Translations under genes and position numbers: made by a program
From: Gemmatimonadota bacterium
GTDB taxonomy: Bacteria > Gemmatimonadota > Gemmatimonadetes > Longimicrobiales > Gaopeijiaceae
Reading direction: 5' to 3'
DNA: 40,903 nucleotides
Assembly: GCA_030430625.1 (NCBI GenBank)
Contig: JAUIKL010000012.1
Coordinates: 1-40,903 of the forward strand
Notes under the pieces: generated by a model
What the model was told of the DNA's origin: nothing
What the model saw: the letters and a program-made list of their open reading frames with translations, nothing else
Database searches by the model: none
Part shown: positions 16,569 to 23,686 of the stretch, piece by piece
Layout of the letters: each line of letters starts with the position of its first letter
How positions within the stretch are numbered: the first letter of the stretch is position 1

Positions 16569-17798
16569 ATGGATCAAACCACCACGTCCGACGCTTCCGG
16601 CGTAACCCGCGTCACCATGTCGCGGGATCAGATCAGCGAGCGTCTGCGCGAGGTGGCCCTCTTCCAGGGTCTCGAGCAGTCCGACCTCGAGCAGATTCTG
16701 GACATCTCGGAGGCCCTTCGGGTGCAGGGGAACGACTACGTCTTCGAGGAGGGTGAAAAAGGCGATCACTTCTTCGTGATCGTCCAGGGCCGCATCGAGT
16801 TGCGGAAGGCGACCGGCGACGGGTTCAAGAAGCTCGCCATTCTCAAGGCCGGCCAGGCGTTCGGGGAGATGGCCCTGCTCAACCAGACGCCTCGCTCCGC
16901 GTCCGCGTACGCTCTGGAGCCGACCTATCTCCTCTCCGTCTCGAGGGAGGCCTTCGGCCGGATGCTCGGTGGGGATACTCTGGCAGTCAGGTTGCTGAAG
17001 AACCTCTCGAAGGCGCTTTGGGCCACCTCCGTTCGGTTGGCCACGACCCAGCAGGCCCGGACCAACACCGATTCCGACACGGGCCACGAGACGCTCGGCG
17101 AGTTCAACAGGCTCCTCCGCGCGCGCCTTCTCCCCCGAGTCACGCCAAGGGTGAGTGGGTACGACATCTCCGCTTCGACGCTGGCTCCCCGTGAAGGCTC
17201 GGGTTCGACCGCGTGGGACTGGTTCGTCCTGGCCGACGGCCGACCCGCGTTCGCCGTGACCAAGTCCGTGAAGGGCGACCTCTTCGCGGCTCAGCGGTTG
17301 GCGGCGGTACGGATGATGCTGCGCAGCGAGTCGTCGGCGTCGCACGCATCGCTCGGGTCCCTGCTGTCCCATGTGAACCGGGGAGTGCGAGCCGGCTGGG
17401 TCGAGGGACTCTCGGGCGCAGTCATGATCGGGCTCGTCGCACTCGCCGACGGTGCTGCGGAGTGGGTGGAGGCGGGTCCGGTCACCGGCATCGTCGTGCG
17501 GAGCCAGGGGACGGCCGAAGACCTCGGTTCCAACGCGCCGGCCCTGGGTGTGGAGCCCGACACCTCGTACGAATCGACGATGCTCGTCCTGGGCCAGAAG
17601 GACCAGATCGTCGCGCTCACCGACACGCACTCCGACGCGGTCGGAACCGTGGCCTCGGTGCTCGTGGACGGGCGGGTCTCGAACTCACGTGAGGCGCTGG
17701 CGAGCATCCTTGGCTCGCTCGAACCCGTGACGACGGCTGGGTCGGATCCGTCCGATGTGAGCGCTGCGATCATCACCCGGACCTCTCCGCCTCGCTAG
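16569..17798 (+). CDS. Cyclic-nucleotide-binding protein with degenerate SpoIIE/PP2C-like domain
   Basis: 409 residues from the ATG at 16569. The open frame runs over 800 codons further upstream, but that part is only the complement of the caspase and MBL genes. Residues about 28-145 form a cNMP-binding domain whose phosphate-binding cassette, FGEMALLNQTPRSASAYA (98-115), keeps Glu100 and Arg109. Residues about 195-400 align with the RsbU/SpoIIE phosphatase fold (GYDISA, LADGRPAF, AGPVTGIVV, LGVEPDTSYESTMLVL). However, the metal-binding blocks read STAWD, TKSVKGD and TDTHSDA instead of GGDYYD, GDVSGKG and SDGVTE. It therefore probably lacks phosphatase activity and acts as a cAMP-responsive binding protein. 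It faces the cyclase operon across 186 bp. Confidence 0.87.
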   Translation: MDQTTTSDASGVTRVTMSRDQISERLREVALFQGLEQSDLEQILDISEALRVQGNDYVFEEGEKGDHFFVIVQGRIELRKATGDGFKKLAILKAGQAFGEMALLNQTPRSASAYALEPTYLLSVSREAFGRMLGGDTLAVRLLKNLSKALWATSVRLATTQQARTNTDSDTGHETLGEFNRLLRARLLPRVTPRVSGYDISASTLAPREGSGSTAWDWFVLADGRPAFAVTKSVKGDLFAAQRLAAVRMMLRSESSASHASLGSLLSHVNRGVRAGWVEGLSGAVMIGLVALADGAAEWVEAGPVTGIVVRSQGTAEDLGSNAPALGVEPDTSYESTMLVLGQKDQIVALTDTHSDAVGTVASVLVDGRVSNSREALASILGSLEPVTTAGSDPSDVSAAIITRTSPPR

Positions 17799-17836
17799 GT
17801 TTACTGATCCGCCCCACGCGTCACCCGGAGGAACCG

Positions 17837-18136
17837 ATGGCGGCAACGGAAAAAGACGTACGCAACGCACTGAAGACCGTGAAGGACCCTGAGCTCGGCC
17901 TCGATCTCGTGGTGCTCGGTCTGATCTACGATATCGAAATCACCGAAGCCGACGTCCACGCGACGATCTCGTTGACCTCACCGTTCTGCCCCGTAGCGGG
18001 GCAAATCGTCGAGGACGTGAAGACGGCGATCGAGGGTGTGGACGGGGTGGAGAGTGCCGAGGTCGAGTTGACCTTCGAGCCGCCGTGGACCCCCGAGCGG
18101 ATCAGCCCGCTGGTGCGCGCTTCACTGGGGCTGTAG
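17837..18136 (+). CDS. DUF59/MIP18-family metal-sulfur cluster assembly protein
   Basis: 99 residues with a strong GGAGG ribosome-binding site. It is a single DUF59 (MIP18/SufT/PaaD-type) domain: KDPELGLDLVVLGLIYDI, the conserved Cys in SPFCPVAGQIVEDV and the C-terminal EPPWTPERISP. Such proteins help build or insert Fe-S or diiron centres. A second DUF59 protein is encoded within the paa operon at 19198, so this one could be a general SufT-like factor or a dedicated helper. A weak GGGCT/AGCCC hairpin covers its stop codon, and a separate promoter for paaA lies downstream, so it is probably not simply the first gene of that operon. Confidence 0.87.
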   Translation: MAATEKDVRNALKTVKDPELGLDLVVLGLIYDIEITEADVHATISLTSPFCPVAGQIVEDVKTAIEGVDGVESAEVELTFEPPWTPERISPLVRASLGL

Positions 18137-18191
18137 CAAGCCCTCTCGCGATCCCTCGGAATGCCGTACGATTCCCCCATCGCCGAACCAT

Positions 18192-18209
18192 GGTATATTG
18201 CAATATGCC
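18192..18209 (+). promoter_or_regulatory. AT-rich palindrome over the likely -10 box of paaA
   Basis: GGtATATTGCAATATgCC is a near-perfect 18-bp inverted repeat whose central 12 bases (18195-18206) are perfectly symmetric. It contains TATATT (18194-18199), a good -10 hexamer, about 50 bp before the paaA start at 18248. No good -35 is seen. It stands out in otherwise GC-rich DNA. The arrangement suggests an operator where a repressor, perhaps of PaaR/PaaX type, blocks RNA polymerase until phenylacetyl-CoA appears. No regulator gene is adjacent. Confidence 0.55.
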
Positions 18210-18247
18210 GTCGGTCGTGACGAGACTGTCATAAACCAGAGGAAACC

Positions 18248-19198
18248 ATGAGCCCGTTCACCGAAGAAGAACTCATCGAGAAGGTTCAGTCCGGGTACAT
18301 GGTGGAAGGCCCGGAGGACATGACCGAGGGGTACCGCAAGGCGCTCCGGGTTCAGTTGACCGTTCAGGCCGACACCGAGCTGATGAGTGCCCCGTCCTAC
18401 TGGATGGCGGCGCGGTACGCCCCGTCGACCAACACCCAGGTGAGCGCGCACGCGATCATCCAGGACGAGCTCGCGCACGCGAACATCGCCTACCGACTGC
18501 TCGAGGACATCGGCGAGTCGAAGGAGAAGCTGGTTTACGGCCGGCAGCCCCACGAGTTCAAGCACCCCTACGGCTTCGACCAGCCGCTCGACAACTGGGC
18601 GGATCTCGTCGTGGCCAACGGCTTCTTCGACCGTGCGGGTATCACCCTGCTTTCCGACGTCTACCAGAACACGTCGTATGCCCCGCTCAAGCGAGCGCTG
18701 GTCAAGATCGACATGGAGGAGACGTTCCACCTCCGGCACGGCGAGGTCTGGATGCGCCGGCTGTCGAAGGCGGGTGGCGAGGCCAAGGAGATGGTGCAGC
18801 GCTCCGTGGACTGGATGTTCCCGATGACGATCGAGTGGTTCGGCCTTCCGGACGACCTGAAGCGGCACTCCGGTCAGCTCGACTACAAGTTGAAGGGGCT
18901 GACGAACGACCAGCTCCGCCAGGTGTGGATGGACTCGACGGTGCCGCTCTGCAAGGAGCTCGGGCTCGATGTCCCGGCGCACTGGGACGAGGAGAAGCAG
19001 GAGTACGTCCTCGACTACCCCTTCCCCTGTCAGTACGACGCGTCGGAGAAGCGGTGGGCGTTCGACGAGGGTGAGATCACCTGGGACGATGTCTTCGAGC
19101 GCTGGAAGGGGCGCGGCCCGATGAACGAGATCTACGTCGAGTCGGTACAGCGCTCGCGGATGGACGTGCGTCGCTGGCTCGACGGGAAAGCGGCGTAG
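18248..19198 (+). CDS. paaA: Phenylacetyl-CoA 1,2-epoxidase catalytic subunit PaaA
   Basis: 316 residues, close to the roughly 310 of the family, with AGAGGA just upstream of the ATG. PaaA is the diiron subunit of the PaaABC(D)E complex that epoxidises the ring of phenylacetyl-CoA in aerobic phenylacetate breakdown. The likely iron ligands are all visible: Glu44, Glu74 and His77 (QDELAHANIAY), Asp128, and Glu158 with His161 (DMEETFHLRHGE). It is cytoplasmic. The gene leads an operon with paaD-like, paaB and paaC genes; its stop codon touches the next GTG start. The reductase gene paaE is not in the window. Regulation probably runs through the palindrome at 18192-18209. Confidence 0.95.
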   Translation: MSPFTEEELIEKVQSGYMVEGPEDMTEGYRKALRVQLTVQADTELMSAPSYWMAARYAPSTNTQVSAHAIIQDELAHANIAYRLLEDIGESKEKLVYGRQPHEFKHPYGFDQPLDNWADLVVANGFFDRAGITLLSDVYQNTSYAPLKRALVKIDMEETFHLRHGEVWMRRLSKAGGEAKEMVQRSVDWMFPMTIEWFGLPDDLKRHSGQLDYKLKGLTNDQLRQVWMDSTVPLCKELGLDVPAHWDEEKQEYVLDYPFPCQYDASEKRWAFDEGEITWDDVFERWKGRGPMNEIYVESVQRSRMDVRRWLDGKAA

Positions 19199-19626
19199 TG
19201 AGCTCCCCGGGCCTACCTGTCGTCGGTCGGCTCGACGCCGGCCTGCCAACGCGGGTTTCCGTCCACAAGAGCGGCGGTCGGGACCAGTGGTCCGCCCCGC
19301 TCGCGGAGGAGCCCGAACGGCCGGTGGAAGCCGTGTGGGCGGCCCTGGACGAGGTCCTCGACCCGGAGATCCCGATCAGCCTCCCCGAACTCGGGTTGAT
19401 CTACGGTGTGGACTTCGAGGAGGGCGCGGTCGTGGTGCGACTCACCTTCACCGCCACCGCGTGCCCGTGCATGGAGTTCATCAACGAAGACGTACGGGAT
19501 CGCCTCGAGTCCGAGCCGTGGATCGAGTCGGTCGAGATCGAGGAGGTCTGGGATCCGCCGTGGAGTTCCGAGCGAATCACGGACCGAGGTCGAAAGAAGC
19601 TTCGCGAACTCGGCGTCGGCGTCTGA
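19198..19626 (+). CDS. paaD: PaaD-like protein, DUF59 half only
   Basis: 142 residues from a GTG at 19198 that shares one base with the paaA stop. Residues about 40-142 form the DUF59 domain of PaaD: LDPEIPISLPELGLIYGVDF, the conserved cysteines in TATACPCMEF and WDPPWSSERIT. PaaD supports maturation of the PaaABCE oxygenase. Full-length PaaD continues into a C-terminal four-cysteine zinc-ribbon, but this protein stops right after the DUF59 domain (KLRELGVGV). The missing part is encoded separately at 20675-20914 in the same operon. The N-terminal 35 residues are extra and unrecognised. Confidence 0.88.
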   Translation: MSSPGLPVVGRLDAGLPTRVSVHKSGGRDQWSAPLAEEPERPVEAVWAALDEVLDPEIPISLPELGLIYGVDFEEGAVVVRLTFTATACPCMEFINEDVRDRLESEPWIESVEIEEVWDPPWSSERITDRGRKKLRELGVGV

Positions 19627-19669
19627 CGCCACTGGCGCCCAGGTCAGGCATTCACCGCAAGGCAAACGC

Positions 19670-19897
19670 ATGAACGAGATCGTCTACGACGTCTTCGCCC
19701 GGAAGGATCGCGGAGACACGCTGGTTCACATCGGCTACGTCGATGCCTTCGACGACGAGACCGCCAAGGTCTACGCGTGGAAGACGTACGACGAGGAGCG
19801 TTGGTTCGAGATGTGTGTGGTCGAGCGGACCGCGATCATCCCTGTGAACCGAAACGAGGGTGTGTTCGCCAACGCCCGGAGTGCGGCCCATGGCTGA
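19670..19897 (+). CDS. paaB: Phenylacetyl-CoA epoxidase subunit PaaB
   Basis: 75 residues, somewhat shorter than the usual 90-95 of PaaB. The sequence MNEIVYDVFARKDRGDTLVH, then GYVDAFDDETAKVYAWKTYDEERWFEMCVVER, matches the PaaB core, a small subunit that bridges or stabilises the oxygenase complex. The start at 19670 has only a weak ribosome-binding site (AAGG about ten bases upstream). Its stop overlaps the paaC start by eight bases, so the two are translationally linked. Position between paaD-like and paaC genes confirms the assignment. Confidence 0.92.
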   Translation: MNEIVYDVFARKDRGDTLVHIGYVDAFDDETAKVYAWKTYDEERWFEMCVVERTAIIPVNRNEGVFANARSAAHG

Positions 19898-20678
19898 CCA
19901 ACTCGATCTCGAAGCCCTCGACACCGCCGACAAGGCCGCGCTCGAGCGGCTGATCATCGCGCTGGCCGACACCAAGCGCCTGCTGGGGATTCGCTACTCG
20001 GACTGGCTGATCGGCGCGCCTTCGATCGAGACCGGCATCGCGGCGTCGTCGATGTGTCAGGACGAATGGGGCCACGCTCGGCTCCTCTACGCGATGCTCA
20101 AGCAACTCGACAAGGACCCGGGCCCGTTCGAGCGGGAGAGGCCCGCGTCCGAGTACGCGTCCACGACGGCGCTCGACGAAGAGGCACCGGACTGGGCCGC
20201 CGTCGTGGCCCTCATGGTGCTGGTCGACGGAGCGGCCACCGCCGTCCTGACTTCCTTCGCCGAAGGTTCGTTCGACCAGGCCAACAGCCGCGTGCCCAAG
20301 ATGTTGGCCGAGGAGGAGTTCCACACCAGCCTCGGCGCCGCATGGTATCGCCGGCTGGCCGACGCGGACGGTGAAGCGCGGACACTCCTGACGGATGCGA
20401 CGTCCCGTATACTCCCCTCGCTGCTGACCTGGGTCGGTACCGATGACGAGGCGAATGGCCGACTGGTCGCCCTCGGTGTGATCGAGGATGCCGAGGCGCG
20501 GCTCGATCGCTTCAGGGACGGTATTCGCGACCTCACGGCCCTCGTGGGCATCGACGTCGATGCGGTCGAGCCGGCGGGGGAGTGGGATTCGACCCGGGGC
20601 CGGACATCCGGACACCCCGCGGAGGAGGCGGTCGAGCGGGCTCGGGGAGACCGCAATCGGGCGCTGTTCGTCGAATGA
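19890..20678 (+). CDS. paaC: Phenylacetyl-CoA epoxidase structural subunit PaaC
   Basis: 262 residues from the ATG at 19890, within the end of paaB. PaaC is a ferritin-like helical relative of PaaA that forms the PaaAC core but is not thought to carry the working diiron centre. The sequence fits: LGIRYSDWLIGAPSIETGIA, MCQDEWGHARLLYAMLKQL and AEEEFHTSLGAAWYRRLA. The last 40 residues (TSGHPAEEAVERARGDRNRALFVE) are somewhat longer than in the enterobacterial protein. Its stop codon overlaps the next ATG (ATGA), continuing the tight packing of the operon. Confidence 0.93.
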   Translation: MADQLDLEALDTADKAALERLIIALADTKRLLGIRYSDWLIGAPSIETGIAASSMCQDEWGHARLLYAMLKQLDKDPGPFERERPASEYASTTALDEEAPDWAAVVALMVLVDGAATAVLTSFAEGSFDQANSRVPKMLAEEEFHTSLGAAWYRRLADADGEARTLLTDATSRILPSLLTWVGTDDEANGRLVALGVIEDAEARLDRFRDGIRDLTALVGIDVDAVEPAGEWDSTRGRTSGHPAEEAVERARGDRNRALFVE

Positions 20679-20914
20679 CGAAGCGCGAGCCTCCCTTCCG
20701 GACGGACGGCCCGGGCTCCGAACACCGCGGATCGTTCAACGGCGCGGACCGCCAGGCCGAGGCTCCGGCGTCCCTACCCGAGTCTCCTCCGTGCCCCTTC
20801 TGCGAGGGGGACGACACCGAGTTGATGAGCGCGTTCGGGGCGCACGCCTCCGTCAGCACCTATTGGTGCCTGGCGTGCCGCTCCCCGTTCGAACTCATGC
20901 GCTGGCGAGGCTGA
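20675..20914 (+). CDS. Stand-alone PaaD zinc-ribbon domain
   Basis: 79 residues, starting with ATGA overlap to paaC. The first 35 residues are polar and low in structure. The rest, CPFCEGDDTELMSAFGAHAS then YWCLACRSPFELMRW, is the C-terminal domain of PaaD: a CxxC, the sentence-like T-x-L-x-S-x-F-G motif, a second CxxC and a final SPFE. In the usual PaaD this sits directly after DUF59 in one chain. Here it is a separate protein made two genes later, so the two halves presumably work together on the oxygenase. The four cysteines should bind zinc or an Fe-S cluster. Confidence 0.87.
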   Translation: MTKREPPFRTDGPGSEHRGSFNGADRQAEAPASLPESPPCPFCEGDDTELMSAFGAHASVSTYWCLACRSPFELMRWRG

Positions 20915-20925
20915 GTCGCCTCGCC
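20904..20925. terminator. Hairpin between convergent genes
   Basis: GGCGAGGC (20904-20911) and GCCTCGCC (20918-20925) form a perfect 8-bp stem with a six-base loop that contains the stop codon of the zinc-ribbon gene. It lies between that gene and the convergent gene ending at 20930. There is no U-tract, so termination efficiency is uncertain. Confidence 0.5.
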
Positions 20926-20929
20926 CCGG

Positions 20930-21514
20930 TCAGGCGTCGACCAGCTCGACCTCTTCGAGGAAGTCGCGAAGAGGGTTGGCCACGGCCACCGCGCGTTCGC
21001 TGAGTGCCTCCTGAACGGATTCGCGCGCCGAGTCACCCAGCAGTCGACGCGACACGACCTGACCGAGCTTCGCATCGGACTCCGAAGATGCCTGGTGGTA
21101 TTCGGCGTAGCGCGCCACCACACGCTTCTCGAAGAAGGGAAGCTGTGATTTGGGCGTGCCGTTCTCGACCATGTCCTCGAAGACGGCGCTGTGCAGCGCG
21201 TCGAGACCCTGACGGATCCGTTCGTCGGGCGCTCGGCCCAGGAAGGCGAGCTGAGCGCCCCGGGTGTGCGCCCACATGAAGAAGATCAACGCCTCTTCAG
21301 CTGTGCGAGAGGAAGCGGCGTCGTCGTCATATAGTTTGTCGACACCCTCGAGTGACGAATCGACATCGTCGTTGGCGAGGAAGTCGGAGAAGCTCTCCCA
21401 AACGAGGCGGGCGAGACTGTCACCGAGCTCACCCGGCGTCATCGTCTGGGGGGCGTGAAACTCGCGGAGATCATCGGTAAGCGTGCTGTGCACGGTCGTA
21501 TCCCTTCGTACCAT
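20930..21514 (-). CDS. Soluble protein of unknown function
   Basis: 194 residues, no signal peptide or membrane segment, mostly helical and acidic. Recognisable stretches include LARLVWESFSDFLAND, EEALIFFMWAHTRGAQLAFLG and FFEKRVVARYAEYHQASS. I do not recognise a family. It converges on the paa operon and is divergent from a lipoprotein gene. A start at 21514 is favoured because it gives the full open frame; an internal ATG (MTPGELGD) is an alternative. Codon use looks like its neighbours. Link to phenylacetate metabolism cannot be claimed from position alone. Confidence 0.65.
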   Translation of the reverse strand: MVRRDTTVHSTLTDDLREFHAPQTMTPGELGDSLARLVWESFSDFLANDDVDSSLEGVDKLYDDDAASSRTAEEALIFFMWAHTRGAQLAFLGRAPDERIRQGLDALHSAVFEDMVENGTPKSQLPFFEKRVVARYAEYHQASSESDAKLGQVVSRRLLGDSARESVQEALSERAVAVANPLRDFLEEVELVDA

Positions 21515-21531
21515 ATGTTTGCGGTAACCCC

Positions 21532-21560
21532 AATTCGGATGACGGACCCCACTGTGTCAA
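21532..21560 (-). promoter_or_regulatory. Possible promoter for the 20930-21514 gene
   Basis: On the complement, a perfect TTGACA (21560-21555) is followed after 17 bases by CGAATT (21537-21532), about 20 bp before the ATG at 21514. The -35 is consensus but the -10 is poor, so the call is tentative. Confidence 0.3.
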
Positions 21561-21604
21561 GGTTAAAGATCTCGGCCAACGTGCCGACAATCAGTGCAAA
21601 ACGC

Positions 21605-22297
21605 ATGTCCATCGTGCAATTCGCAACGAAACATCAAGTGCGCGTTGCACTTATGGCTGCGGTTCTCGTGCTGGGTGGTTGTGCCGCCGCTGTGGCCACG
21701 ATCCCCGCCCCGCGACCGATCGTCATCCACTCCGGTGCCCGCATCCGCGCGGACCACGAGGAGATGAAGCTCGTGAACGAGTGGGTGACCGAGGAGCGGG
21801 ACAACATCGAGCTCGATCCGAGCTTCTGGGTGATCACCAACGGCGTCATCGAGGAGACGTTCCCCTGGGAGGGAATGCACATCTCCAACGACTCCGTCAC
21901 CGTCAACCTGCCGCTGGGTGGGCGCGATGCTTCGCTGATCTATCAGCTGTACGGCCACATGCACCTGATGTCGACGATGGGGCGCCAGGAGGAGTGGGTT
22001 CCGACGGCCCCGGATGCGGTCGGCTACGACCTCGAGCACGCCATCGTGTCGCGGATCGCCGACGCGTGGATCCTCGGTCGCACGGTCTTCGACCTCCAGC
22101 CGTTCGGACCGATGGACGAGCTGGCCTACGCCAAGGACGCTGGCTACCTCGACGCCTTCATCTTTACAGCCCGCCCCGACGAGTTCGCGGCCAGCCGAGC
22201 GGAGTGGGCTCGGGCGAACCCGGGTCGGACCGATGAATACCGGGACTGGTTCCTCGACACGTTCAACCAGGAACCACCCGGGCTGCGCACGAACTGA
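21605..22297 (+). CDS. Lipoprotein of unknown function
   Basis: 230 residues from the ATG at 21605, which opens a signal sequence with lipobox VLVLGGCAAA. The open frame extends 50 codons upstream without signal-like character. The mature part starts with IVIHSGARIRADHEEMKLVNEWVTEERDNIELDPSFWVI and has conserved-looking aromatic segments (LPLGGRDASLIYQLYGHMHLM, WILGRTVFDLQPFGPMDELAY). No membrane segments follow. It may be anchored to the outer membrane. No family recognised. The CPBP protease gene follows on the same strand after 14 bp, so they may share a transcript. Confidence 0.7.
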   Translation: MSIVQFATKHQVRVALMAAVLVLGGCAAAVATIPAPRPIVIHSGARIRADHEEMKLVNEWVTEERDNIELDPSFWVITNGVIEETFPWEGMHISNDSVTVNLPLGGRDASLIYQLYGHMHLMSTMGRQEEWVPTAPDAVGYDLEHAIVSRIADAWILGRTVFDLQPFGPMDELAYAKDAGYLDAFIFTARPDEFAASRAEWARANPGRTDEYRDWFLDTFNQEPPGLRTN

Positions 22298-22311
22298 CTC
22301 GGCCGGGCTTC

Positions 22312-23151
22312 GTGGACGAACCAGGAGACAACGAGGTCGGCTACGACGATGGGGCGTCGTCCACGGAGGTGGTCGACGCCGTCGGCGGACTTCTTCGCCT
22401 GCTTCTCTTTGCCGGTGCGGCGCTCTCGGCCGTGTGTTTCTGGTCCCTCTCGGGGCTCGCGGGGCTGCCCTGGGTCGATGGCGCGCTGGGGACGCTGCTC
22501 TTCGTGGTCGTGCCGACGCTTGCGTGCGCTCAACTCCCCCTGATCGGAGACACGCCGATCGAGCGTGTTCCTGCGTACGGGAGCAGCATCGTCACGTTAT
22601 GGTCCCTCGGGGCCCTCTGCTGGATCGTCGGCACGTGGGGAGAGGGTCCCGGTGCGATCGGCCTGGGCTCGATCGGTGGCTCCGCCCTCGTGGGGTGGAC
22701 CTCGGTCGGGACCGCGGTGGCGCTCGCGCTGATGGTCGCCTTCCGGGCCGTGAGCCTACGTATCGGCGTCGCCGACTCGAGACTCCTACGCGACCTCCTG
22801 CCGCAAACGGGCGGGGAGCGTAGGCTCTTTGCCTGGTTGTCCCTGGCTGCGGGTGTCGGCGAAGAGGTGGCGTACCGGGGCTACGGGCTGACGCTCCTGG
22901 CCGGCGTGATCGGCCCGTGGCCGGCCGCCGTCCTGACGAGTCTGGTCTTCGGTGCGATGCATACGTACCAGGGAGTCCTGGGCGTCCTGCGCACGACCCT
23001 TCTCGGTCTGTGGATGGCTGCGATATTCCTCTGGTCGGGGAGTCTGTGGCCCGCGGTCCTGACCCACACGTTGCTCGACCTCATCGCAGGTATCTGGTTG
23101 GGCGAGCGCCTCATCGTCACTCGAGAGGACCTGGCCCGGAGGAAGGGATAG
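22312..23151 (+). CDS. CPBP-family intramembrane protease
   Basis: 279 residues with a GTG start and about seven membrane helices. The CPBP (Abi/CAAX) signature is complete: Glu184-Glu185 in GVGEEVAYRGY, His217 in FGAMHTYQG and His252 with Asp256 in THTLLDLIAG. These residues form the glutamate-histidine active site of Rce1-type proteases. Members cut within or near membranes; bacterial substrates are mostly unknown. The N-terminal 20 residues are acidic and cytoplasmic. The next gene begins one base after this stop, with a good ribosome-binding site (GGAGGAAGGG) inside this coding sequence. Confidence 0.88.
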   Translation: MDEPGDNEVGYDDGASSTEVVDAVGGLLRLLLFAGAALSAVCFWSLSGLAGLPWVDGALGTLLFVVVPTLACAQLPLIGDTPIERVPAYGSSIVTLWSLGALCWIVGTWGEGPGAIGLGSIGGSALVGWTSVGTAVALALMVAFRAVSLRIGVADSRLLRDLLPQTGGERRLFAWLSLAAGVGEEVAYRGYGLTLLAGVIGPWPAAVLTSLVFGAMHTYQGVLGVLRTTLLGLWMAAIFLWSGSLWPAVLTHTLLDLIAGIWLGERLIVTREDLARRKG

Positions 23152-23152
23152 C

Positions 23153-23566
23153 GTGGAAGTGGATCTGGCTCTCCTTGCCGACGCCGCCACCATCGACGGC
23201 ACGGGCAAGCTCAACATCCTCGGCGTCTTCGATCGGTTGGGGACCGCGGCCTTTCCGGCACGCCATCCCCGGCTCGCCCTCGTCCTGAGGTTCACCGCGG
23301 GCGTTCACGAGGTCGGGCAGCATCAGGTCGCGATTGCGCTCAAGGACCCCGACGGCGGGCAGGTCGTTCGCATCGACGGCGAAATGAATCTGACGGCGGG
23401 CCCGATGGGGGTGCGGTCCGGGGTTCTGGTCCCCCACATCCTCAACATGGACGGCCTGGTCTTCCCGATCGAGGGCCGGTACGCCTTCGATGTCATCGTC
23501 GACGGCGAGCACCAGGTGAGTATTCCCCTCACGGTCGAGCGGGCCCTTCCGCACGCCCAGGCGTAG
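23153..23566 (+). CDS. DUF6941-like small protein
   Basis: 137 residues from a GTG at 23153, one base after the CPBP gene. The opening MEVDLALLADAATIDGTGKL then NILGVFDRLGTAAFPARHP, and the following beta-rich part (VAIALKDPDGG, RYAFDVIVDGEHQVSIPL), match my recollection of DUF6941, a cytoplasmic beta-sandwich family common in Actinobacteria and Gemmatimonadota. Function is unknown. No signal peptide. Probably co-translated with the protease gene. The 120 bp after it contain a weak CCCGCC/GGCGGG hairpin (23593-23611). Confidence 0.75.
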   Translation: MEVDLALLADAATIDGTGKLNILGVFDRLGTAAFPARHPRLALVLRFTAGVHEVGQHQVAIALKDPDGGQVVRIDGEMNLTAGPMGVRSGVLVPHILNMDGLVFPIEGRYAFDVIVDGEHQVSIPLTVERALPHAQA

Positions 23567-23686
23567 CGCGCCACCACGAGGGTCGATCAGGTCCCGCCCG
23601 AACGCGGCGGGTCTGCGATTCTCCTTGCAGAAACCTGGAGCCGGTTGGATTAGTAGTAAGAGTACGGCACGTAAGGAGTCCCCCCG
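23567..23686 (+). promoter_or_regulatory. Intergenic region: weak terminator and possible promoter
   Basis: A CCCGCC/GGCGGG hairpin with a seven-base loop lies at 23593-23611, perhaps ending the upstream transcript. Downstream, TTGCAG (23625-23630) and GATTAG (23648-23653) are 17 bp apart, a possible sigma-70 promoter for the 23687-25443 gene set. AAGGAG precedes the GTG at 23687. Confidence 0.35.

Noticed and set aside
8710-17798. CBASS or Thoeris-like anti-phage system
   Set aside because: No CD-NTase, Cap2/Cap3, TIR or SIR2 protein is present; the cyclase is a class III enzyme of the signalling type. The cluster is reported as a separate candidate instead.
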